From NCBI GenBank assembly GCA_019509985.1, contig JAEKLF010000058.1, positions 1 through 53,983 on the forward strand: a stretch of 53,983 nucleotides of DNA, read 5' to 3'. The notes under the pieces are model-generated. The model was not told where the DNA came from, made no database searches, and was given only the letters and a program-made list of their open reading frames with translations. This stretch comes from Burkholderiales bacterium. Lineage in GTDB: Bacteria > Pseudomonadota > Gammaproteobacteria > Burkholderiales > Burkholderiaceae_C. Shown in pieces: positions 35,739 through 45,387 of this stretch; positions within the stretch are counted from its first letter, which is position 1; each line of letters starts with the position of its first letter. The translations under genes and the position numbers were made by a program.

Positions 35739-35742
<4 letters not shown>
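33586..35742 (-). CDS. Molybdenum hydroxylase large subunit (isoquinoline 1-oxidoreductase beta-like)
   Basis: This 718-aa member of the xanthine dehydrogenase family has a Tat signal ([19 protein letters not shown]), as in periplasmic IorB-type and aldehyde dehydrogenase enzymes. Molybdopterin-binding signatures include [30 protein letters not shown] near the middle and the C-terminal [18 protein letters not shown] segment. A catalytic glutamate is likely in GGVGEP, as in the family. ATG 35742 overlaps the small-subunit stop (ATGA); the longer open frame upstream is within that gene. It precedes soxX in the same coupled unit. The substrate is unknown; N-heterocycles or aldehydes are the family range. 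Confidence 0.88.
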
Positions 35743-36233
<491 letters not shown>

Positions 36234-36323
36234 GCCCTGCTCCCGACCGCCACCGTGGCGGCGCGCGAGAGGCTAGCAGGGTCGGCGCCGCGCGGCCAGC
36301 GCCCGCCTAAGATGAAATGCACG

Positions 36324-37082
36324 ATGGCCCACGTCCTGCTACCCCTGCCCGCCGATGGCTATGACCCGACCGAGACGGCCATCCCCTGGCAGCTGCTCAG
36401 CGAGCGCGGCCACTGGCTGAGCTTCGCCACGCCCGACGGCCAGCCGGCGCAGGCCGACCCGCGCATGGTCGACGGGCGCGACCTCGGCATCTGGGCGCCT
36501 TTGCTGCGCGCCGCGGCGCCAGCCCGCAAGGCCCATGCCGCGATGGTCGCGAGCGCGGAGTTCCAGCAGCCGTTGAGTTATGACGATCTCGGTGCCAGTG
36601 CCTTCGACGCGCTGCTGCTGCCCGGCGGCCACGCGCCAGGCATGAAGGTCTATCTCGAATCGACGCAGTTGCAGGCCTTGGTGGTCGCGCAGTTCGCTGC
36701 GCACAAGCCGGTGGCTGCGATCTGCCACGGCGTGCTGCTGGCGGCTCGCTCGCGGCGCGCCGACGGCCTGTCGGTACTGCACGGCCGGCGCACCACAGGT
36801 CTCACGAAACAGCTGGAGATGACCGCCTGGCTGATGACCGCCGCCTGGCTGGGCTCCTACTACCGCACCTACCCGACGCCGCTGCAGACCGAGGTCGAGG
36901 CCGCGCTCGCCCGCCGCCAGGACTTCGACGTCGGCCCACCAGCCTTGCTGCGGGACACACCCGAGCACCTGGGCCGCGGCTTCGCGCTGCGCGACGGCAA
37001 CTACCTCAGTGCCCGCTGGCCGGGCGACGCGCACGCCTTTGCGCTGGCATTGGCGCAGATGCTGGACGAACGGGCCGGCTGA
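36324..37082 (+). CDS. DJ-1/PfpI-like (type 1 glutamine amidotransferase fold) protein
   Basis: A 252-aa DJ-1/PfpI superfamily protein: VLLPLPADGYDPTETAIPWQ start, the FDALLLPGGHAPGMKVYL strand-turn and the nucleophile elbow AAICHGVLLAARS, whose Cys is followed by His as in Hsp31/PfpI-like glyoxalase III and amidase-like members. Conserved downstream helices (TKQLEMTAWLMTAAWLG) suit a subfamily often annotated as type 1 glutamine amidotransferase domain protein. An ATG 12 bp upstream (36312, MKCT) is also in frame. The second is preferred because homologues begin with a short M-x-x-VL(L/I)PLP strand. It lies between two molybdenum hydroxylase sets. Confidence 0.85.
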   Translation: MAHVLLPLPADGYDPTETAIPWQLLSERGHWLSFATPDGQPAQADPRMVDGRDLGIWAPLLRAAAPARKAHAAMVASAEFQQPLSYDDLGASAFDALLLPGGHAPGMKVYLESTQLQALVVAQFAAHKPVAAICHGVLLAARSRRADGLSVLHGRRTTGLTKQLEMTAWLMTAAWLGSYYRTYPTPLQTEVEAALARRQDFDVGPPALLRDTPEHLGRGFALRDGNYLSARWPGDAHAFALALAQMLDERAG

Positions 37083-37184
37083 TTTCGGCGCCGCCTGCAG
37101 AGTTGCTCGACAACGTGTAGCGTTCGCCGCTGCTGTAGCCGAATGCGCCGGCGTTGCGCAGATTCGCGATCCGAGGAGACTCCG

Positions 37185-37652
37185 ATGACGACATTGCAGA
37201 TCAATGGTCAGTCGATGACGGTGGAAGCTGGCGACGACACCCCGCTGCTGTGGGTGCTGCGTGACCATCTCGGCATGACCGGCACCAAGTTCGGCTGCGG
37301 CCTGGCCCTGTGCGGCGCCTGCACCGTGCACCTGGACGGCCAGCCCGTGCGCGCCTGCCAGACGCCGCTGTCCGCGGCCACCGGCAAAAAGATCGTCACC
37401 ATCGAGGGCGTGGGCGCCACCAAGACCGGCCAGGCCGTGCAGCACGCCTGGGTCAAGCTCGGCGTACCGCAATGCGGCTACTGCCAGGCGGGTCAGATCA
37501 TGAGCGCGACGGCGTTGCTCGAGGCCAAGCCCAAGCCGACCGATGCCGACATCGACGCGGCGATGAGCGGCAACCTGTGCCGCTGCGGCACCTACACGCG
37601 CATTCGCAGCGCCATCAAGACGGCCGCCGGCCTCGAAGGCGGTGCCGCATGA
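37185..37652 (+). CDS. (2Fe-2S) small subunit of second molybdenum hydroxylase (IorA-like)
   Basis: A 155-aa paralogue of the minus-strand small subunit: [15 protein letters not shown] with distal RACQTPLS for the first cluster, and [10 protein letters not shown] with [14 protein letters not shown] for the second. Both share [24 protein letters not shown] and [13 protein letters not shown] segments, supporting an old duplication. ATG 37185 has GAGGAGACTCCG directly upstream. Its stop overlaps the large-subunit ATG (ATGA). Confidence 0.93.
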   Translation: MTTLQINGQSMTVEAGDDTPLLWVLRDHLGMTGTKFGCGLALCGACTVHLDGQPVRACQTPLSAATGKKIVTIEGVGATKTGQAVQHAWVKLGVPQCGYCQAGQIMSATALLEAKPKPTDADIDAAMSGNLCRCGTYTRIRSAIKTAAGLEGGAA

Positions 37653-39967
37653 ACGCCTTCATCCCCCAAGCCCTGCTTCGCGACGGCAAGCTGAGCCGCC
37701 GCACGCTGCTGCGCGGCCTGCCGTTGACCGGCCTGGTGCTGAGCGTCGGCCTGCCAAGCATCGCCGGCGCCGACGAGCCCAAGAAGTACGGCGGCGACGC
37801 CATGCCCCACGGCATCCAGGACAGTCCGCGGACCTTCGTGTCGATTGCGCCCGACGGCGTCGTCAGCATCGTCGTCAACCGCTCGGAGATGGGCCAGGGC
37901 GTGCGCACCAGCCTGCCCAAGGTGCTGGCCGACGAGCTGGAGTGCGACTGGGCCAAGGTCAAGGTCGTGCAGGCGCCCGGCGACGAAGAGAAATACGGCA
38001 ACCAGGACACCGACGGCTCGCGCAGCATGCGCCACTGGTTCATGCCCATGCGCCGCTGCGGCGCGGCGGCCCGCCAGATGCTGGAGCTGGCCGCGGCCCA
38101 AGCCTGGGGCGTGCCGGTGGCCGAGGTGCAGGCGGGCAACCATGCCGTCACGCACAAGGCCAGTGGCCGCACGATGGGCTATGGCGCGCTGGCCGAAGCC
38201 GCCGCCAAGCTGGATGTGCCCAAGCGCGAGGCGCTGAAGCTCAAGGACGCCAAGGACTTCCGCTACATCGGCAAGCAGGACAGCCACCTGGTGGACGCCG
38301 AAGTCATCGTCACCGGCCGCTCGCAGTACGGCATCGACACGCGTCTGCCGGGCATGCTGTACGCCGTCATCGCGCGGCCACCGGTGCTGGGCGGCAAGCT
38401 CAAGTCGGTGGACCCGGCGGAGGCACTGAAGGTGCCGGGCGTCGTCAAGATCGTCGAACTGGCGGGCACGGCGCCGCCGAGCGAGTTCCAGCCGCTGGGC
38501 GGCGTGGCCGTCATCGCCAAGGACACCTGGGCCGCGATCAAGGGCCGCGAGGCGCTGAAGCTCGTCTGGGACGACGGCGAGCACGCCAGCTATGACTCGG
38601 TCGCCTTCCGCAAGGAACTGGAGGCCGCGGTGAAGAAGCCTGGCGGCAAGGTCGTGCGCAACGACGGCGATGCCGAGGCCGCGCTGGGCAAGGCGGCCAA
38701 GCGTGTGGCGGCGGACTACTACGTGCCCCACCTGGCGCACGCGACGATGGAGCCGCCGGCCGCCACGGCCCGCATCGTCGACGGCCGCTGTGAGGTGTGG
38801 ACCTCGGTGCAATCGCCGCAGGCCGCGCGCGAGCGCGTCGCCAAGCGGCTGGGGCTGGAGCCCGACAAGGTCACCATCCACGTGACGCTGCTGGGCGGCG
38901 GCTTCGGGCGCAAGTCCAAGCCCGACTTCGCCGTCGAGGCCGCACTGCTGGCGCAGCAAATGCAGGGCCAGCCCGTCAAGGTCACGTGGACGCGCGAGGA
39001 CGACCTGCACCACGACTACTTCCATACCGTCACCGCCCAGCATCTGGAGGCCGGGCTGGATGCCCGGGGCCGCGTGACGGCCTGGCTGCAGCGCGCGGCG
39101 GAGCCGACCATCCTGTCCATCTTCGCGCCCGACCCCAAGCAGTTGGCGCCCTTCGAGCTGGGACTGGGACTGGTTAACCTGCCTTATGCCATTCCCAACG
39201 TCCGCATCGAGAACCCCGCAGCGACGGCGCACGCGCGCATCGGCTGGCTGCGCTCGGTCAACAACATCCAGCACCAGTTCGCGGCCCAGTCCTTCGTGGC
39301 CGAACTGGCCCATGCGGCCAAGCGTGATCACCGCGACTTCCTGTTCGAGCTGCTCGGCCCGCCGGCGCAGATTCCGCCGCCGCAATTGGGCGACGACTGG
39401 AACCACGGTGAGTCACCCCAGCTCTACCCCGTCGACACGGGCCGGCTGCGTGGCGTCATCGAGCGTGCCACGGCGGAAGCACGCTGGAGCCGCAAACTGC
39501 CGCACGGCCAAGGCCTGGGCCTGGCGGCCTGCTACAGCTTCGTGACCTATATGGCCGTCGTCGTGGAGGTGAAGGTCAGCTCCAAGGGCGAGCTCAGCAT
39601 CCCGCGCATTGACGTCGCGCTGGACTGTGGCCCGGCCATCAACCCCGACCGCATCCGCTCGCAGGTCGAAGGCGCCTGCATCATGGGCCTGAGCCAGGCG
39701 CTGTACAGCGAGATCACGTTCAAGGACGGCAAGGTCGAGCAGAGCAATTACCACGACTACGAGATCGCCCGGCTCAGCATCGCGCCCAAGAAGATCGCCG
39801 TGCACATCATGCCGAGCGCGGGCTACGACAAGCCGCTGGGCGGCGTCGGCGAGCCGGCCATCGGGCCCGTCGCGCCCGCGCTGATGAACGCGATCTTTGC
39901 GGCCACCGGCAAGCGCATCCGACAGCTGCCGTTGAAGGATCAGTTGGCGACGAAGAAGAAAGCCTGA
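37649..39967 (+). CDS. Second molybdenum hydroxylase large subunit (IorB/xanthine dehydrogenase family)
   Basis: A 772-aa molybdopterin-binding subunit with a Tat-type leader ([20 protein letters not shown]). Signatures include [39 protein letters not shown] and [20 protein letters not shown]. It is longer than the minus-strand paralogue and differs in the middle ([19 protein letters not shown] in place of [13 protein letters not shown]), so substrate range may differ. With the preceding gene it forms a two-subunit periplasmic enzyme lacking an encoded FAD subunit. It ends 3 bp before the convergent hydrolase stop. Confidence 0.9.
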   Translation: MNAFIPQALLRDGKLSRRTLLRGLPLTGLVLSVGLPSIAGADEPKKYGGDAMPHGIQDSPRTFVSIAPDGVVSIVVNRSEMGQGVRTSLPKVLADELECDWAKVKVVQAPGDEEKYGNQDTDGSRSMRHWFMPMRRCGAAARQMLELAAAQAWGVPVAEVQAGNHAVTHKASGRTMGYGALAEAAAKLDVPKREALKLKDAKDFRYIGKQDSHLVDAEVIVTGRSQYGIDTRLPGMLYAVIARPPVLGGKLKSVDPAEALKVPGVVKIVELAGTAPPSEFQPLGGVAVIAKDTWAAIKGREALKLVWDDGEHASYDSVAFRKELEAAVKKPGGKVVRNDGDAEAALGKAAKRVAADYYVPHLAHATMEPPAATARIVDGRCEVWTSVQSPQAARERVAKRLGLEPDKVTIHVTLLGGGFGRKSKPDFAVEAALLAQQMQGQPVKVTWTREDDLHHDYFHTVTAQHLEAGLDARGRVTAWLQRAAEPTILSIFAPDPKQLAPFELGLGLVNLPYAIPNVRIENPAATAHARIGWLRSVNNIQHQFAAQSFVAELAHAAKRDHRDFLFELLGPPAQIPPPQLGDDWNHGESPQLYPVDTGRLRGVIERATAEARWSRKLPHGQGLGLAACYSFVTYMAVVVEVKVSSKGELSIPRIDVALDCGPAINPDRIRSQVEGACIMGLSQALYSEITFKDGKVEQSNYHDYEIARLSIAPKKIAVHIMPSAGYDKPLGGVGEPAIGPVAPALMNAIFAATGKRIRQLPLKDQLATKKKA

Positions 39968-39970
39968 GGC

Positions 39971-40794
39971 TCAGCGGTCCAGCAGCCCGACGTCCCTCAA
40001 CACGGCGTTGAAGGCCGCCGGCGCTTCCAGCGACGGCAGGTGGGCCACACCGGCCAGCGGCCAGCGCTGCACGCCGGGGATGCGTGCGGCCATCAGCCGG
40101 CAGCGGTCCACGAGATGGGGCAGATCGAGGTCGCCCCAGACCAGCCGCACCGGGCCGGCCAGCGCCTCCAGCCGCGCCCAGGCCGGCGGTGCATCGACCG
40201 CGTCGCCGGCCGGCGGCGACTGCAGCGCGATGCGGTTCATCGCGAGGAAGAGTTCGCGCGCCGCACCGCCCACGCGGCCCTCGGATTGGGCGGGGCCGTC
40301 CAGCCACAGATGAGCTTCCAGGCGGTTCTGCTGCTCGACATCCTTCGCAGCTTCAGCCGCGTCGATGGCGTCGGCCAGCGACTGCACGAGGGCATCGAGC
40401 CGGGGCGCCGGCACGCCGGTCACCGAGGGTGCCACCAGCGTCAGACCCGCGACGCGTTCCGGATGAGCCAGCGCGAGATCGATGGCAATGCGGCCGCCCT
40501 GTGAGCAGCCGATCAACTCCGCCCGTGCCAGGCCCAGCGCATCCAGCACGGCGAGCAGGTCGCCCACCCAGGCATGCGGCCGGGCGGCGGTGATGCGCGT
40601 CTGGCCGAAGCCACGCCGGTCCATCCGCAAAGCCGAGCGCCTGCCGGCGGCGGCGGCCATTGCGCCGTCCCACAACCGACCGTCGGCGACACCGGCATGC
40701 AGGAACACGAGCGGCGGCCGGCCACCATCGTCGTGCCGTTGGTAGTCGACAGCCGTTCGGCGCCGTCGACAGGAATCCAGTGGGTGACCTGCAT
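39971..40794 (-). CDS. Alpha/beta hydrolase with apparent N-terminal frameshift
   Basis: The main frame encodes a canonical alpha/beta hydrolase: oxyanion segment PPLVFLHAGVADGRLWD, nucleophile elbow LIGCSQGGRIA, the acid in VWGDLDLPH and the His in GVAHLPSLE. The expected start MQVTHWIPVDGAERL (ATG 40794, 2 bp after the response-regulator stop) is in a different frame. Reading GAACGGCT once instead of the expected GGCTGGCT near 40751-40754 would lose 4 bp and explain the switch from ...DGAERL to AVDYQRHDDG. The only in-frame alternative is TTG 40813, inside the regulator gene, giving an unlikely leader. The gene may be recently inactivated at its N-terminus, or the base call may be wrong. 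Confidence 0.75.
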
Positions 40795-40796
40795 GC

Positions 40797-41483
40797 TCAG
40801 CTCGGCTCGGCAATGCGATAGCCCACGCCCGGCTCGGTCAGCAGCACGCAGGGCTCGGCGGGCTCCGTCTCCAGCTTGGCGCGCAATTGGGCCATGTACA
40901 GGCGCAGGTAGTGGGTCTGCTCGGTCGCGTCGGGGCCCCAGACGTCGGCGAGCAGGCGGCGGTGGGTGACGACCTGGCCGGCCTGGCGCACGAGGCGGGC
41001 CAGCAGCTTGAACTCGGTGGGCGTCAGGCGCACGTCGGCACCGTCGCGACGCACGCGGTGGGCTTGCAGGTCGACTTCCAGACCGGCGCGGCGGTAGAGG
41101 GTGACGGCCGGCTGCGCCACGGTACCGCGGTGGCGCAGCGCCACGCGCAGCCGCGCCAGCAGCTCGCCGATGCCGAAAGGCTTGACGAGGTAGTCGTCGG
41201 CGCCGGCGTCGAGCAGGCGGATCTTCTGGCCCTCGATCTGGCGGGCCGAAATGACGATGAGCGGCGTCGAGCGCTCCCGGCGCAGGGTTTGCAGCAGCTC
41301 TTCGCCGTCGCCGTCGGGAAGGCCGAGGTCGAGCAGCACGGCGTCGAGCTGGCCGGCGTGCGCGAGCTGGGCCATCGCGTCGGCCAGGCTCGCGGCGGCC
41401 AGCACCTCGTAGCCTTCGACAGCCAGGGCCTCGCGCAGCGTCACGCGCAATTCGCGGTCGTCTTCGACGAGCAGCAGTCTCAT
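40797..41483 (-). CDS. KdpE-like response regulator (OmpR family)
   Basis: A 228-aa regulator. The receiver domain has acidic pocket D8/D9, phospho-acceptor Asp52 (LLDLGLPDGDG), switch Ser79 and Lys101 (LVKPFGIGEL). The winged-helix DNA-binding domain carries LTPTEFKLLARLVRQAGQVV, the LLADVWGP segment and a C-terminal hairpin, LLTEPGVGYRI. The linker and wing are most like KdpE. It starts at ATG 41483; the open frame upstream crosses a repeat and is unlikely. It is paired with the KdpD-like kinase upstream across a short palindromic repeat. No kdpFABC is in the window, so a K+ role is not established. Confidence 0.9.
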   Translation of the reverse strand: MRLLLVEDDRELRVTLREALAVEGYEVLAAASLADAMAQLAHAGQLDAVLLDLGLPDGDGEELLQTLRRERSTPLIVISARQIEGQKIRLLDAGADDYLVKPFGIGELLARLRVALRHRGTVAQPAVTLYRRAGLEVDLQAHRVRRDGADVRLTPTEFKLLARLVRQAGQVVTHRRLLADVWGPDATEQTHYLRLYMAQLRAKLETEPAEPCVLLTEPGVGYRIAEPS

Positions 41484-41562
41484 GCCACGACCTCCCGCCG
41501 GGCCGCCCCAAGGGTGGCCGAGCCCCCTCGGGGGGCAGTGAACGCAGCGAGCATGGGGGCTG
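41484..41562. repeat. Short palindromic intergenic repeat within the two-component operon
   Basis: This 79-bp gap between kinase stop and regulator start contains GCCGGGCCGCCCCAAG (~41494-41510), then CCCCCTCGGGGGGCAG and GAACGCAGCGAGC. It matches the repeat at 23366-23428 in its right half and the blocks at 21450-21556 and 27505-27532 in its left half. The flanking CATG-x-CAC/CCTCC sequences resemble an imperfect target duplication. Confidence 0.65.
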
Positions 41563-42843
41563 TCATGACACCTCCGGCAGCTGCGGTGCCTCGCGCAAGG
41601 GCAGGCGACACTCGAAGGAACAGCCCCCATGGCCGCGCGGGCGCAGGCTCAGCTCGCCGCCGTGGGCCTCGGCAATGGCGCGGCAGACCGCGAGGCCCAC
41701 GCCGGCGCCGGCCGGCCGCTGCGAGAAGGCGGCCAGGTCGCCACGCTGGAAGGCATCAAAGACGCGTTCGCGCCAGGCCGCGGCAATGCCGGGGCCGCGG
41801 TCGCGCACGGCGAACATCACCTCGCTGCCGAGCCGGCGCACGACCAGCTCGACCGTGGCTTCGGCCGGGCTGTACTTCAAGGCGTTGTCGACGAGGTTGT
41901 CCAGCAGCTGTGACATCAGGGCCGCATCACACCACAGCAGCGGCAGGCCAGCCTCGACGCGGGCCTTCACGCGCTGGCCGTCGGGCCGGCGGCGCACGCG
42001 GCGCAACGCGGCGCCGACGATCTCCTCGGCCGACTCCCAGTCGCAGCGCAGCGCCACGCCGGGGCCGCCCAGGCGGGCGAGCTGCAGCGTGTTGTCGGTC
42101 AGGCGCACGAGGCGGGCGGTCTCGTCGACGATGCGCTCGGCCAGCTCGCGGCGCTGGGCCGGCGACAGGCGCTCGTCCTGGGTCTGCAGCGCCGAGGCCG
42201 AGCCCATGATGGTGGCCAGCGGCGTGCGGTAGTCGTGGGAGATGGCAGCCAGCATGGCGTTGCGGGCCGACTGGGTCTGCGCCAGCTCGGCAGCCTGGCG
42301 GGCTTCGTCCTGCACGCGACGGCGCTGCAGGGCCAGGCCCATCTGGTCGCACAGGGCCTGGGCGTGGGCGAGCTGGTCGACCGGCAAGGCCAGGTCGCCG
42401 AGGCCACGCAGCGTGACGGCGCCCAGTGCTGCGTCGCGACCACGCAGCGGCAGGTAGAGATCGGGCTCCTCGGCGTGGTGGTCGGTGCCGGGGCCCAGCG
42501 CCCGGCCGCTGTCGGCACACAGCTGCAGGCCGGCCAGCGCATTGGCGTCGGGCTCGCCGAGGACGAGTTCCGCCACGTCGGGCGCGGGCCGCAGCAGCGC
42601 CGCAGCGGGCAGGCCGGCCGTGTCGGACACGGCCCGCAGCAGTTCGGCGGCATGCTCCTCCGGCCGGTCGGCGTCGCGCATCAGGTCGCCGAACTCGCGC
42701 AGCGCACGCTCCAGCTGGGCGGCGCGCTGTGCCGCGCGCAGGCTTTCCCACGCGCGGCCCAGTTTCCAGCCCACCCAGGCGAGCGCCATCAGCGAACCGG
42801 TGGCAATCCAGGGCAGGAACTGGATGATGGGACGGGCAATCAT
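41563..42843 (-). CDS. KdpD-like sensor histidine kinase lacking the Kdp input domains
   Basis: A 426-aa kinase with one N-terminal membrane helix (IIQFLPWIATGSLMALAWVG), a coiled segment, a GAF-like region (~60-175), the H-box AISHDYRTPLATIMGSASAL (His203) characteristic of KdpD-type kinases, and ATPase boxes LLDNLVDNALKYS, DRGPGI and GAGVGLAVCRAIAEAHGG. KdpD proper is ~900 aa, with a Walker-type KdpD domain, a UspA-like domain and four membrane helices; all are absent here, so the signal must differ. It is cotranscribed with the KdpE-like regulator. ATG 42843 lies 12 bp after the SPFH gene stop at 42856. Confidence 0.88.
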   Translation of the reverse strand: MIARPIIQFLPWIATGSLMALAWVGWKLGRAWESLRAAQRAAQLERALREFGDLMRDADRPEEHAAELLRAVSDTAGLPAAALLRPAPDVAELVLGEPDANALAGLQLCADSGRALGPGTDHHAEEPDLYLPLRGRDAALGAVTLRGLGDLALPVDQLAHAQALCDQMGLALQRRRVQDEARQAAELAQTQSARNAMLAAISHDYRTPLATIMGSASALQTQDERLSPAQRRELAERIVDETARLVRLTDNTLQLARLGGPGVALRCDWESAEEIVGAALRRVRRRPDGQRVKARVEAGLPLLWCDAALMSQLLDNLVDNALKYSPAEATVELVVRRLGSEVMFAVRDRGPGIAAAWRERVFDAFQRGDLAAFSQRPAGAGVGLAVCRAIAEAHGGELSLRPRGHGGCSFECRLPLREAPQLPEVS

Positions 42844-42855
42844 GGGCGGCGCAGT

Positions 42856-44913
42856 TTAGGCGGCCACCTCCTCGCTGCGCGGCTGCGCCGGCTTGGCCAG
42901 ACGGTCCTTGACAAGCCCCGCGAGCAGCACGTCCACCAGCGTGCCACTCTGGCCCGCGCCCTGCCCGCCGCCCACCAGCACGTCGGGCACCAGCTGCACG
43001 CCGGCACCGGCCAGCGCCTGGGCCACCTGCACGACGGCGTAGTTGCCGGACTCCATCGAGCCGATCTTCTGGCGGATGACCTCGGCCTCGGCCTCGCCGA
43101 TGGCCAGCGTGCGGCCGGCCTCGGCCTGGCCGGTCACGCGCGTGACCTCGGCGTCGGCTTCTGCCGTGATCTTCTTGGAGCGCGCGGCGCCATCGGCCGT
43201 CTTCACCGCGGCCTGGGCGCTGAATTCGGCAATGGCCACCTTGCGCTCGGCATCCACGACCTGGGCCTGCGTGCGGGCCAGGGCCGTCGCCTGCTCGAGC
43301 TGCTGGCGCACACCCTGGGCTTCCATCTGCGTCGTGAAGGTCACCTTCTCCTGCTCGGCCAGCTTGCGGTCGGTCAGCGTCTTCATCAGCTCGGCCGGCG
43401 GCACGATGTCGCCGATCAGCGTCTCGACGGCGCCGACGTCATAGGCGCGCAGCGCGTTGCCGATGGCGGCCTTGGCCTCGGCCTGCCGTTCGCTGCGCTT
43501 CTTCAGGAAGTCGATGGCGTCGGAGTTCTGCGCGGCGTTGCGGAAGTAGTTGCCGATGGTGGGCTCCAGCACCTGCGTGACGAGCGCCTCCATGCTGCCG
43601 AAGCGGGCGATGACCTTGGGCGCGTCGTTGCGCGGGATGTGGATGATCTGGCTCACGTCCAGGTTGAACGTGAAGCCGTCGGCCGAGCGCACGGTGATCG
43701 TGGACAGGTTGGCGTCGAGCTTGTGCGCCTCGGTCTTGCCGGTGGCCCAGTTCAGCACGACGTTGGCCGTGGGCACCACGCGCACCTTGTGGGTGTAGGT
43801 GTTGATGGCGTACTTGCCTGGGTCGAGCACGTCGACCCACACGCCCTTCTCGCCGCGGCGGACCATGTTCGCGTGGCGGAAGCCCTCGCCCGTCACGTCC
43901 ACGCCCACCTTGCCGACGAAGGCGACGACGACGCCGACCGATGCGATCGGCACCTCGGTCATATCGATGATCTCGACGGTGGCGAACATCGGGTTGATGA
44001 AGTAGCGGCCGGCCAGCAGCACCTGCTCCTGCAGGCCCTTGGTGCCGCCGGCATTGACGAAGGCCTGCGGTTCCTGGAACAGGTTGTGGCCGGGCACTTC
44101 GGGGCCGGCGATCTCGCCGGTAGTCAGCGACGCGCCTTCGCGGGTCGTCACGATGCCGACCTTGTTGTCGGGCACGTCGGTCACGGGCACCTGCACGACC
44201 TTGAACAGGCTGGGGTTGATGCGGTACTTGCCTTGCGGGATGACGGTCATCTGCGGGCCGCGCTCGCCGCCGCCGGCCATGAAGGCGCGGGCATCCTGGA
44301 AGCTGTCGCAGGCGACGGCGCCGCCGATGACGCGGCCGCCGGCCAGTGGCTTGCCGTCGCGGGCTTCAACGATGCCGATCCTGCCGGGCTCGATGACGGT
44401 CATGCGCTCCAGGTGCACGGTGAACAGCAGCGTGTTGATGCGCCACGCACCCGGGGGCACGACGGTCATCTGCAGGCCACGTTCGCCGGCGGCCAGGAAG
44501 GCGCGGGCGTCCTGGAAATGGTCGCACTCGACGTGGCGGGCCAGCACGCGGCCGTCCGGCAGCGGCAGGCCATCGCAGGCCTCGACCACGCCAATGGCGT
44601 CGTCCGGCACGATGGTGAACTTGACGAGGACGACCTCGTACTGCCACGGCCACAGGCCCATGTGCAGGCCGGGGGCCAGCGTGTCGGCCTGCAGGCCGGC
44701 TTCGCCGTACAGCGCGACGATGCGGCCGGGCGGCAGTTCGCGGTGGCGGCCGAACAGCACGAAGCCCTTGGTGACCGTGCCGATGGAGTCGTCGGGCACG
44801 ATGACGAAGCCGAACAGGCGCAGCGTGCGGCGATAGAAGACCAGCGCCAGCAACGCGACGGCGGCCAGCGCCGTCAGCCCGGGGTGGTCGAAAAGGGTGA
44901 ACAGGGTGTTCAT
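42856..44913 (-). CDS. SPFH/flotillin-like protein with tandem vault-like N-terminal repeats (685 aa)
   Basis: A short N-terminal membrane helix (GLTALAAVALLALVFYRRTL) is followed by about five tandem beta-rich repeats of ~60-75 residues. Repeats 2-4 are clearest (IVPDDAIGVVEACDG, IEPGRIGIVEARDG, VPDNKVGIVTTREG), each with a CDxFQDARAF-like element and a Pro-Gly-x-x-x-IN turn. An SPFH/band-7 domain (~340-480; FTFNLDVSQIIHIPRNDAP) and a long Ala/Glu-rich coiled coil (EQEKVTFTTQMEAQGVRQQL onward) come next, ending in a Gly-rich tail. This order resembles major vault protein and flotillins. ATG 44913 is chosen; GTG 44925 is also in frame. A terminator precedes it, so transcription starts locally. 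Confidence 0.82.
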   Translation of the reverse strand: MNTLFTLFDHPGLTALAAVALLALVFYRRTLRLFGFVIVPDDSIGTVTKGFVLFGRHRELPPGRIVALYGEAGLQADTLAPGLHMGLWPWQYEVVLVKFTIVPDDAIGVVEACDGLPLPDGRVLARHVECDHFQDARAFLAAGERGLQMTVVPPGAWRINTLLFTVHLERMTVIEPGRIGIVEARDGKPLAGGRVIGGAVACDSFQDARAFMAGGGERGPQMTVIPQGKYRINPSLFKVVQVPVTDVPDNKVGIVTTREGASLTTGEIAGPEVPGHNLFQEPQAFVNAGGTKGLQEQVLLAGRYFINPMFATVEIIDMTEVPIASVGVVVAFVGKVGVDVTGEGFRHANMVRRGEKGVWVDVLDPGKYAINTYTHKVRVVPTANVVLNWATGKTEAHKLDANLSTITVRSADGFTFNLDVSQIIHIPRNDAPKVIARFGSMEALVTQVLEPTIGNYFRNAAQNSDAIDFLKKRSERQAEAKAAIGNALRAYDVGAVETLIGDIVPPAELMKTLTDRKLAEQEKVTFTTQMEAQGVRQQLEQATALARTQAQVVDAERKVAIAEFSAQAAVKTADGAARSKKITAEADAEVTRVTGQAEAGRTLAIGEAEAEVIRQKIGSMESGNYAVVQVAQALAGAGVQLVPDVLVGGGQGAGQSGTLVDVLLAGLVKDRLAKPAQPRSEEVAA

Positions 44914-44983
44914 GTGCGGCAGCACCGTGGTGAAGGAAAGCCCACTGTGCTCGGCCAGGCGTTAGCGCCGCATAAGGACGCCG

Positions 44984-45017
44984 CCCAAAAAAAGAGACCC
45001 CGGCCGTAGGCCGGGGC
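44984..45017 (-). terminator. Rho-independent terminator of the small-gene array
   Basis: On the minus strand, CCCCGGCC and GGCCGGGG form an 8-bp stem around TAC, followed by TCTC and a run of seven T. It lies ~120 bp downstream of the last small gene (stop 45136) and upstream of the SPFH gene, separating the two transcription units. Confidence 0.85.
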
Positions 45018-45135
45018 TGAAACCGCTCGCCGCTGTCAATGCGGCGGGCGCCTGCTCAGGGAGGAACAGCAGGGGGCCGAAGCCCGCCGGGAATTTACCT
45101 CGCCGAGCGCCGCCGTCTTGTCAGACAAGACGCCG

Positions 45136-45387
45136 TCAACCGGGTTGTCGCGCGTTTTGAAACAGCCCCATGGGCGTCGGCGCACTCGGCGCGGGGCGCT
45201 GCCACGCGCCGGTTGGCGGCGAGCTGAAGGCGGCGGCCAGCCGCGCGCCGAACAGTGGGCTCGTCGCGATGGCCAGCAACAACCGGCCCCGGTCGTCGAA
45301 GGCGTTGATCTGCCCGGCTGCGGGATCGAAGACCCAGTGGGCGATCCGCAGCCCGGGATGGTGCGAAGGAATGCTGGTTTCAAGCAT
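45136..45387 (-). CDS. Small uncharacterised protein (83 aa)
   Basis: Last gene of the packed small-gene array. It begins MLETSIPSHHPGLRIAHWVFD and continues PAAGQINAFDDRGRLLLAIA, ending in a Pro-rich tail. No signal peptide, membrane helix or known motif is seen. ATG 45387 overlaps the stop of the preceding gene by 8 bp. Function unknown; coding status is supported by overlap pattern and the terminator downstream. Confidence 0.5.
   Translation of the reverse strand: MLETSIPSHHPGLRIAHWVFDPAAGQINAFDDRGRLLLAIATSPLFGARLAAAFSSPPTGAWQRPAPSAPTPMGLFQNARQPG

Noticed and set aside
42235..45009. 924-residue plus-strand open frame
   Set aside because: Antisense to the SPFH and kinase genes; His/Gly/Ala-rich composition mirrors the reverse of their codons.
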